From Phymatolithon calcareum (lineage: Eukaryota; Rhodophyta; Florideophyceae; Hapalidiales): a stretch of 64,000 nt of DNA. The stretch is from NCBI GenBank assembly GCA_977006965.1, contig OZ345374.1:62001-126000 (forward strand). Direction: 5' to 3'. The notes beneath the pieces are model-generated. The model had not been told where the DNA came from. It ran no database searches and worked only from the letters and a program-made list of their open reading frames with translations. The translations under genes and the position numbers were made by a program. Below, piece after piece: positions 56,715-64,000 of this stretch (its first letter is position 1; every line of letters begins with the position of its first letter).

Positions 56715-58409
56715 TCCTCCCTCCATCCGCCAAATTTTCCTCATTTTTCGACACCCTCCCTCATACTCTCTCTGCGCCCTCTCGGACTCATCTCCACCTA
56801 CTCCGCGCACTCTCACAACAACTTTTTATTTTCGCCCAATCCGTCCGCAAAATCACCCTAGATCGCTCGTCCTGTTCTGGGCTCTCCAGTTCAATATACA
56901 ACAAATTTTCTGCCATCTTCACTCTCTCCACATTATATTCAATAAGCATAACGTATCGTTATTCTCTCATTCAGATACAGAAATGGCACGATTCTCTCCA
57001 AGCATTAGACCTGCACCAGCGTACCAGAATTGAGATATCAAAATTAATCGCGCCAGCGCTTCGACAGAAATCACCCTCGTCCATCTTCCTGTACGCTGAG
57101 ACAGCTTCCTTCTCTCAGAAAACGGTTCATTCACTCATTACAACAACATTTCTAGTAGACGGCCTTTCGAGATACAGAACCCCGGAAAAATGAAATTCTA
57201 GACGCTTTTTCACTCTGAAAAGATCGCACCTATGGGCCTGTGCACGATTAAAACTCTTGAAAGAAGAACTTTTAAATATTCGACTCTCTCACCGCTTTAC
57301 ACGTCTCGCATCTCGCTCCAAACAATTCATAGATAGGCACTTCATTAGCACCCAAGTGTACTAAATGTTCTTTTCAAGTCACAGAGAAATGACACAATTT
57401 ATTCCAGATACTACTCTTATCCCTGGACAGCGGAATTGAAACGTTAAAATTATCCCCTGATAACATTCTTCAAGAAAATGTAACCCATTGCGCACAGCGC
57501 TGGTCAGGTAACTGTAATAACGAAATAGATATATCGCTTTTCAGCCCTCCACACAGTTGCCCGATTCTTATGATTCAAGAAGAAAATTCTTTTTCAGGGA
57601 AGCAGGGATTCTCCAAGGTGACGATAGTAAAACATAAAAACATGATTTAAATGATAGGGAAAGATATGGCAAAGTTTGGTAGGTGTGTGGATGACATTGG
57701 AAGTTGTTCAGACTTCTGGGACCTAGATTTCATGCAATTTTCGCAGGTTTCGACTTCTGGTTCCTCGCAAAGAGGTCACTTGGATAGGCTGCTCTGGACG
57801 AGAATAGAAGCCAAAGATCAAGAAATTCTTTTTGAAAGAGGTGAAATTGAAACTTAGAGAATTTATCAATAAAGAGAATAATTTCGACCCAGAAGTCTAA
57901 TATACATATCGTTAGGACTTATAGATAGTAGGTACGACTGCTTAGATATCAAAAGCAAGCGAAAGAAAATTCGGCGGGATTAACGAAACGGCGATCTCTT
58001 CTGTACGATGCTTGAACCGTAAAATCCCGAAGGAACGTTGGAATAATCGCAATACCATCCGAATATGTGCAAGAGCTGACGCCGACTTATTTTCAAGAAT
58101 TCCATATCTCGAAGACTACGACTGAAGGGAATGAAGTGGAATGCAAAGCAGGGAGAGATTCGCGAAGCGTGGCCACCAGTCGTTACCTTCAAAGACTTTT
58201 CGAAGCAAGGAAAGTTCCTTCTCTCTGCGAATGCGAGAGTGAGTCCCCTGGAAGGAACGACCTGAGTCCGTCTAGTTAGATAATCAAAGAAATAGTTTTA
58301 ATGTTTTACGAACTGACCTAAGTCGTCTTAGAAGAAGGGTTATGATTTTAGACTTTAGAAAGGACTAGGCGGGGCTTTATAAGCTTCGTTCAGCCGTTCA
58401 CCTTAGGAA
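56715..58409. other. Long spacer, no gene seen
   Basis: The first 600 bases are pyrimidine-rich. Two short degenerate blocks (GAAATGGCACGATTCTCTCC near 56980 and GAAATGACACAATTTATTCC near 57388) may be relics of a repeat. A 68-residue open frame at 57651 has no recognisable content. Confidence 0.3.
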
Positions 58410-59287
58410 TTGTTCAGGAGGGAACTGATAAAGAGTAAACTGGAAATATTTTTCGACAAGCTCAAGTTCTCTCTCACCCAACAATTCTACTTCCTATTCC
58501 CTCACTACGTCCAGAAATCATCCGCTCGAAGATCTCAGCCATATTACCGTGCAAGATCTAGCTTCCTCCCAAGTTTCCGCGCCCTAAGAGTCAAACATGC
58601 CGCCGCGAATCAGGATGACGATAAGGAAGACATTCCTGAACCGATCGACAGAGAGTTCGTCCCAGTTAATGACTTCGAGAACTACAACGCCGACGAAGCG
58701 AACGCATCGGATGACTATATCGGACTCGAGTCTAATTCTGGATCACAATCTGAAGAACATGTACCTGTGACACACTATGATGTGAATCTTTGCCTACGGT
58801 GGCTTGACAGCATCTCAGAGAAGCAGCTCAAAAGCACCAAGACCCTCATGTTTTAAAAATCTTCTTAAGGAAGGTACGGCTCAACTGTTGGAGCTAAACA
58901 TGGATGAGGAGACTCCACCCAAAAGTCTACTCATTAACATCAAGGTCACCGTCCACGCGCCGCAAAATGATGTCATGAAAGATTTTGTCCGCAATGCGAT
59001 ATGGTTCTTGCCGAAAGACCGTTATGCAACTCCTGCTGGATACGCAAAACTTCGAACTTGCTGATGCTGCTCTTGACATCGAAGACGCGAAGCAAGAACA
59101 GATGAGGAGAAAGGACAACAGGTTACATCTCATGGAAATTAGAAACGACACCATACACCGTGACATCGTGCACATATCCTCAAGAAATACAAAGGGGACG
59201 GAAAAGCCGCCGAATGCAGGCATCAGGAAGCAACTGAGCACCCTTCAAAAACTCCGTCAAGAAACTGCAGAGAAAGGGCCAATCTAA
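58410..59287 (+). pseudogene. Decayed gene of unknown function
   Basis: Three overlapping frames appear to be one broken protein. 58410-58856: N-terminus, then an acidic stretch with DDDKEDIPEPIDREFVPVND. About 58856-59040: LLKEGTAQLLELNMDEETPP, MKDFVRNAIWFLPKDRYATP. About 59040-59287: NFELADAALDIEDAKQEQMR, then RNDTIHRDIVHISSRN, ending in TAA. It is helical and charged with no recognised domain; it could be a Gag-like or DNA-binding protein. Confidence 0.35.
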
Positions 59288-60093
59288 GACAGTATTTGAT
59301 GTCTCCGGTATGGGTCTACGGCTCTCCACCAGCCGCGCCAGAGCACCAACCTCAACGCTGGAGGTCGGATTGAACAGAAGTTAGCTTCCGTGGACAAAGT
59401 GCCGATCCACTACCGCCAACAAAAAATTAGAACGTGTTCGGCTTGCGCGATGTACAAGCACTCAGCACCGACGAAACATGTACAGCTAGCGGCACCGCGT
59501 TTTTTCAGGCAGCTGTGATGGCTCGCCGGCCATGCGTGAGATCAGAATATTTGAAAAGGGGTCATGCGATATTGCACTTTTGTTTCTGTATGAACTGCCC
59601 CATTAATAATTTTGCCGAAACCATGTACTTTGTCAACCCTCGGTGTTATCCGGATCGGCAAAACGAAAAGAGGGCATAGCTCAGAACGTATGCAAGAAGT
59701 CTCGAATGTTTCGATTTATGTCGAGAGAAAACTTTCCAAGGAATACAGTAAACTGACTTTTACCTTTTGTCTGTGTCGGCAAGTATCTTTCCAAACGTCA
59801 ATTGGGAGACAAACCGACGCTTTTTCTGTAGTTTCGTAGCCCATTACGCATCAGTGTAGACGTATTCTGTCCACTTCTTGTTGCAAACACCCTATCATAC
59901 TGACTCCCAGATGTTTCAATCGCTGAACTGATTTCGGCATGTAGGTATTCCACAGTTTGCGGGGCCTGGAGAACACGACCGAAGTCCGATTGCCAACGGT
60001 CGAATTCGACTTCACTTTTTACTGTAATTCTACACTGTTTCTATAATTTTCCCACTTATTGTACGTCCGTATTTAAGAGTTGTATATACTGAA
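59288..60093. other. Spacer, no gene seen
   Basis: No supported feature. Confidence 0.35.
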
Positions 60094-60390
60094 ATGGTCA
60101 AATTCGTTCGCTCTAATTGCACTGAAACTTCGGCGCTCGTCCAAGTTCTGGAAACACATCCTCTCTTCGAGATTGATGAGAGCTCTTCGGAAACCATGAA
60201 TGTTATATTCAGCTTCACTAATCTATTCTCCACGTACGAGCCAGATGGTATAGTCCCAAAAGTGCTCTACCGGGAGAATTATTTGAACGGAACATCTGAC
60301 CGAGAAAAAGGGTCTGAAGTTCTATCAAATTTGTTTTCCCCTCATGCATCTGCTATTGATTTAGCATTCTGCCAGCTTCATCTTGAGTAA
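60094..60390 (+). CDS. Small hypothetical ORF (98 aa)
   Basis: ATG at 60094 to TAA at 60388-60390 (ETSALVQVLETHPLFEIDES, VIFSFTNLFSTYEPDGIVPK). Intact but short, no known family. Confidence 0.25.
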   Translation: MVKFVRSNCTETSALVQVLETHPLFEIDESSSETMNVIFSFTNLFSTYEPDGIVPKVLYRENYLNGTSDREKGSEVLSNLFSPHASAIDLAFCQLHLE

Positions 60391-61062
60391 TAAAGAAGTT
60401 TGGACGAGAATCTGTTCACATGCTTATGGCTTTTTCTCTCATGCTCTATTTTGACGGAAAGTGAGATATCATTTCTGCGAAGACTGGCCGTATCCCCGTG
60501 TCCTAAGTGAAAAATATTCTCGCAGTCCATTTCCTTTCTCGAAGAGTATGGATCTCAATTCTTATCGACGTATTCGGCTTGCATGGGGTCTATGCGGTAC
60601 AATAGAATGCCTCCCGTGTTTTTCACACGAGCTCTGTTTTCCGCGAGGATCTTACTAAGTTTACTTTATCAATGCCATTCAATGACATTTAGAGCATCTG
60701 CCGCCCTTAAACACGGTTATATCTGGTCCTATTAAGGTCGAAAAGATGTTTTTCCTAAGACCCCAATCGCAGACTTTGCGAACTTCATCAAGTCCGGATT
60801 CGAATCTATTGAGAAGAGTGAAAACTCGACACAGTTCTTCTGCAGTCAACAGAGCTTACGTGCTGATTCAAGCGACCATGCTAAACGGAGAAAACGTATG
60901 CGTGAAACGAAGAAAACCCAAAAGTCTGTACGATCGATCTCTGTTCTATTGTCGGTATTTGGAAATATTGTCATCCGAGCATGTCATGAATCGCATCATG
61001 AAGGAGCTGAAAAGCTCATTGAGACTAACTTCCATGCTTGAAAAAAGAAATTTCATCTAGTA
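60391..61062. other. Spacer before the Copia fragment
   Basis: No supported gene. The 5' LTR of the Copia element would be expected here, but I could not identify it. Confidence 0.3.
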
Positions 61063-61796
61063 CTATCATTCCGCGAACTCGATGAACACATTGAGGACGA
61101 TCCACCGGCACGGGACTCAGACGATTTCAAGATATGGCGTCGTAACGATAACAAAGCGAAAGCATTTATCGGTCTATCTCTGTTCAACGAACATCTCGAA
61201 CATGTCCGAGATGCCAAAACAGCTAAGTAAATGTGGCAGGCGATTCTAAACATCTTCGAACGTCATACCCTTCTCAACAAATTGGCTGCTCGTTGCAAAT
61301 TCTATACTGCCACTGTGCTCGAAGAGGAGAAAATACTGCCATATACGAACCGCATTCGCCAGTTTGAATCCACGCTCAGGTCAATGGGTGTCGACATCGA
61401 CGATAAAGAAATGGCAATGGCCGTGCTTAACGGAATTCCAGAACGCTTCGATAGCTCAATCAGTGCACTCGATGCTCTTGGCAATGAGGTTGAGTCATTC
61501 TCCCTTGAATTTGTAAAAAGTAGACTTTTGCAAGAAGAGCAACTATGAGAGCCGAAGCATCAACTGTGAAAGCTGAGATTGCGGCACTGTTCGCTTCCAG
61601 ACGTGATGGAGAACGTATTCGTGACTTCTGCGACCATTGTCATCGATCCGGACATAAGAGCGTTAAGTGCTGGACCAAGTTCCCGCATCTTGCTCCAGAC
61701 AGATACAAACGTCGAAATGAAAAGCAGCAGACGAGCAGAAGGCTAGACGACCGTTTTCGCGGTCTCAAGTGTACTACCGTTCGTGCGAAGTCATGA
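61063..61796 (+). pseudogene. Ty1/Copia Gag fragment with zinc knuckle
   Basis: The first block (61063-61548) reads FKIWRRNDNKAKAFIGLSL, then HLEHVRDAKTAK, TAA (61228-61230), MWQAILNIFERHTLLNKLAA, YTNRIRQFESTLRSMGVDID, VLNGIPERF. This is the UBN2-type Gag of Copia retrotransposons. A frame change at the ATGA overlap (61545-61548) leads to the CCHC zinc knuckle CDHCHRSGHKSVKC, which binds nucleic acid in the virus-like particle. It ends at TGA 61794-61796. Protease, integrase and RT do not follow; MULE sequence begins about 55 bases later. So this is a truncated Gag only. Confidence 0.8.
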
Positions 61797-61851
61797 AGAA
61801 GAAATTTATGCGTAACGAGAATCCGCTCATATCTTGTAGATTGCTCCTAGA

Positions 61852-62779
61852 AACTTGCCAGAACGTATCGCAATGTTCTACAATGCTGAGCCGTATGCTC
61901 TTGGATTTGCCACCGAGATTGGAAAGAAAATAACACTGATGCACGAGTGTACCGAAGCTTTCATCGACAGCACGTACAAGACAAATAGCCCAAGCTAGAA
62001 CTGTTCGGCGTACTTAAAACAGTTTTTGGAACTGTATTTCCAATCGCGCACCTGTTTCTACAACACAATACAGATGGAGGTCAGGGATGAATCTGCAGAA
62101 AAACAGTAATAACACAATTTCTGTCTTCTGTTCAAGTTAATCTTTCTAATTTCAAGACTAAATTTTTCTTCACGGATAAAGACCATGGACAAAGGAATTC
62201 GATTCGAGTCGTTTTTAAAATAGTCCCTTCTTTGTGCCTATGGCACATGAAACGAGAAATCAAGTTTAAGATGCGTGATTTACGAAAGACGTCAACCCAA
62301 AAATTGACAGAAGAGGATGAAAAAAGTGTTGGCCCTTGTATCGAAGCACTACAACATGAACCTTTACCTGTGCCCGAGATTGAGCTCTGAAGATATAAGA
62401 GATGCGGCAATGTCAGATATTGCGTATGCATTCTGATGCAAGAACAGCTTCTTTGTACGAGTACCTAATCAGACAATGGTATCAACAAGAGGAGTTTAAA
62501 ACGTGGGTCCGCCGGAATGACAAATAAGGAATACCATTCACAAGGACTGCAATGATGATTGAGTCACATTGGTCCCTTTTGAAGCGTCATTATTTTATTT
62601 TGCACAATCGGCCGAGAGTCGATTTTATCACCCATTTGATCAATATTTTCTTGATGGTGAGGTTCGAGAACGACAATAACATGCTATCTGTTGGATCGAA
62701 AAATCGAGTGTGGTGGAAGGACTTCGCAAAAGAATCGCAAGAATTATCTACGACATGTGAATCGGATCTATTTCACTGA
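61852..62779 (+). pseudogene. MULE (Mutator-like) transposase remnant
   Basis: Blocks in order: LPERIAMFYNAEPYALGFAT; TEAFIDSTYKTNS (first catalytic Asp, DSTY); after a frame change GTVFPIAHLFL; FFFTDKDHGQRNSIRVVFK (second Asp, TDKD); LCLWHMKREIKFKM (C/LWH motif); then, after another change, LYEYLIRQWYQQEEFKTWVR, TAA and IESHWSLLKRHYFILHNRPR. This is the MULE domain order of a cut-and-paste DDE transposase, from the first Asp to the ESHWxxLK block. The third acidic residue and C-terminal zinc finger were not located. Several stops; dead. No terminal inverted repeats found. Confidence 0.85.
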
Positions 62780-63438
62780 TGTTCTGAGCTGAAAGTGCTC
62801 ATTTCCTGCATTTCTAATAAACGGGTTTCTCATATGCAAGCATTGTATCTCTTCGTCGTCACTTCCGAGCTACCGAGATGTTATAAGATCGAGACACTCA
62901 TCATTTCTTGCTTTCTTGAGAGAATAAAAAATGCGCTATGCTAACTTAGAGCCACGCTTGCGGACTTCAACATTCGAAGCTCCTCCACACGCGACAGATA
63001 TAACATCCGACATGGCACTACCTTCCACTTTGAGAGCCCAATGGAGGTTGCAGGGAGAGCAGAAAATGACAGAACTGTCAAGGAAGAGTTGGAGTGGATG
63101 ATAAGACACGATTAAGAATTGTAAAAGGCAAACGCCGGGTCTCAGCAGCTGCTACATATCAAGAACTCTGTATTGTCACGCATTTCTGCATACCGTGCAA
63201 ATGTAGAGAATGACATGGCTTCAAGGGGTACTCCAGTGACTTGGGGAAACGCTAACACCCTGTATTTTCCTTGAGATAGAGATCATTAATATGGCATGTC
63301 GCGCACTGACGTCCATAGTGTAGATGAGATTCATTTCTCCAATAGAAACCACTTCTTGCTTTTTCTATCTCTCGCAGCCTTCTCCCTCGCAGCCTTGTTC
63401 ACCTCACTGAATATTAATTTTGCACCCATACAGTTGAC
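62780..63438. other. Spacer, no gene seen
   Basis: No supported feature. Confidence 0.35.
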
Positions 63439-63913
63439 CTATACGTCGTAGTACAGCTTATTATTGTTACTCTGCGCTTTGATTTCAGCAGCAGCACTCC
63501 CATCCTTGTCATTAATTTCAGGAACAATTTCTGTGGTCATGTCCTCGACAGACTTCGCGCTATCAGAATCATGGTCGATAGAGTTGTCATCGTCCTCAGA
63601 ATCGTCCACAATGGGAGGACTCCTTCATCGGTATCAGCTCTGTTCCACCCAAGCAAATCAGGTGCCATGCTTTGAATCCGAAGGGAAGCCGAAGGGAAGC
63701 CGTTTCACCTCCCTCATCATATACCTCACGAAGAGGAGTAACATAAAGAGTAAAAAACGCGTCTTGCAGTTGGTCAAATTTAGCGCTGTCTCCACCGTCA
63801 AGCCGAGCAGTGTGGACCTTTTTCGCCTTCCTCTTGCAACCAGAGGCAATCTTGTCTTGGTTGTCGTCTGGATTAACGCCCAAAATTTCGTAGAAGGTAT
63901 TGTCGAAAACCAT
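63439..63913 (-). pseudogene. J-domain protein lacking HPD (HTA), frameshifted
   Basis: ATG at 63913 (MVFDNTFYEILGVNPDDNQD). The J-domain pattern is clear: FYEILGVNPDDNQDKI, RKAKKVHTARLDGGD, FDQLQDAF, REVYDEGG. The HPD tripeptide that activates Hsp70 is HTA. A tandem 11-base duplication at 63679-63700 shifts the frame to an early stop near 63596. Reading without one copy gives SMAPDLLGWNRADTDEG, and a second shift leads to an acidic tail (DDSEDDDNSIDHDSDSAK, then VEDMTTEIVPEIND) ending in TAG at 63439-63441. So an ancestral J-domain protein with acidic C-terminus is likely. The role would be Hsp70 co-chaperone; the lost HPD and shifts suggest loss of that role. Confidence 0.6.
63679..63700. 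repeat. 11-bp tandem duplication inside the J-domain gene
   Basis: CGAAGGGAAGC occurs twice in immediate succession (63679-63689, 63690-63700). Because 11 is not a multiple of 3, the duplication alone shifts the reading frame of the gene on the minus strand. Confidence 0.85.
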
Positions 63914-64000
63914 GGCGCAGCGATGGAGTAAACCAACGACCTTATTCCGTTGTGAGAGACGGCTGTGTGGAAGAGAGCTCACATTCGAGAATGACACCAG

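Noticed and set aside
61545-61548. ATGA overlap between Gag blocks as translational coupling
   Set aside because: In Copia elements Gag and the zinc knuckle are one frame, so this is more likely a frameshift in a dead copy.
63464-63931. 155-residue plus-strand frame
   Set aside because: It is the antisense of the J-domain gene, whose protein motifs are clear.
1-64000. Reassignment of TAG to an amino acid, suggested by many in-frame TAG codons
   Set aside because: Apparently real genes end in TAG (708, 2936), TAA and TGA also interrupt frames, and sister copies show ordinary residues at the sites. Pseudogene decay is simpler.
1-64000. CRISPR array, rRNA or tRNA genes
   Set aside because: No repeat-spacer pattern with unique spacers, no rRNA-like sequence, and no convincing tRNA A/B boxes found by eye. 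A tRNAscan run would settle the last point.

Overview
This is a eukaryotic, repeat-dominated, gene-poor window of moderate GC with AT-rich spacers. Most recognisable coding sequence consists of broken copies of mobile or multicopy genes. Reading frames of 1 to 4 kb run without convincing spliceosomal introns. The telomere-linked RecQ-like helicase family seen here is best known from fungi, and the WD40 blades resemble those of fungal NACHT/WD40 proteins. The near absence of introns would also suit a red alga or another intron-poor protist. I cannot fix the taxon from sequence alone. There are no bacterial-style operons, no CRISPR arrays, and I found no convincing tRNA or rRNA genes.

Layout. 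Bases 1-708 hold a SET-domain reading frame open at the window edge. Bases 1190-2936 hold the best ordinary gene candidate (TATA box, CT-rich leader, AATAAA), broken by one frameshift. Bases 3508-8264 (minus) hold a nearly complete RecQ-like element, copy A. Bases 8590-10760 are a cluster of foldback repeats. Bases 12685-15298 (minus) hold a UPF1/SEN1-like SF1 helicase, copy A. Bases 16813-20920 (plus) hold RecQ-like copy B. Bases 21229-22690 hold reverse transcriptase (RT) scraps. Bases 23224-26071 (plus) hold a decayed protein whose C-terminal half joins a bacterial-type (beta-class) DNA methyltransferase domain to a SET domain. Bases 26640-27768 hold RT remains. Bases 28038-30470 hold a decayed unknown gene. 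Bases 30905-31620 hold a degenerate satellite of about 166 bp. Bases 33713-34998 hold a WD40 pseudogene. Bases 37846-40128 hold 227 perfect copies of a 10-bp unit. Bases 40827-42479 hold a truncated second SF1 helicase. Bases 43226-48244 hold RT remains around a GC-rich higher-order tandem array. Bases 48782-49555 (minus) hold an intact auxilin-like J-domain frame without HPD. Bases 52087-53692 (minus) hold a longer RT remnant. Bases 54928-56714 hold degenerate repeats. Bases 61063-62779 hold a Copia Gag fragment and a MULE transposase pseudogene. Bases 63439-63913 (minus) hold a second J-domain protein without HPD.

How the parts relate. Three families of chromatin or nucleic-acid enzymes each occur twice: the RecQ-like element, the UPF1-like helicase and the methyltransferase-SET protein. 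The first gene of the window aligns with the C-terminal half of the methyltransferase-SET protein. So the fusion is probably an ancestral architecture and not an accident of neighbouring fragments. Aligning the copies shows what several stop codons replaced (for example Trp TGG to TAG at 6511-6513). The region looks like a subtelomeric or heterochromatic repeat graveyard. The strongest candidate for something new is the methyltransferase-SET family, followed by the UPF1-like helicase family and the two J-domain proteins that lost HPD.
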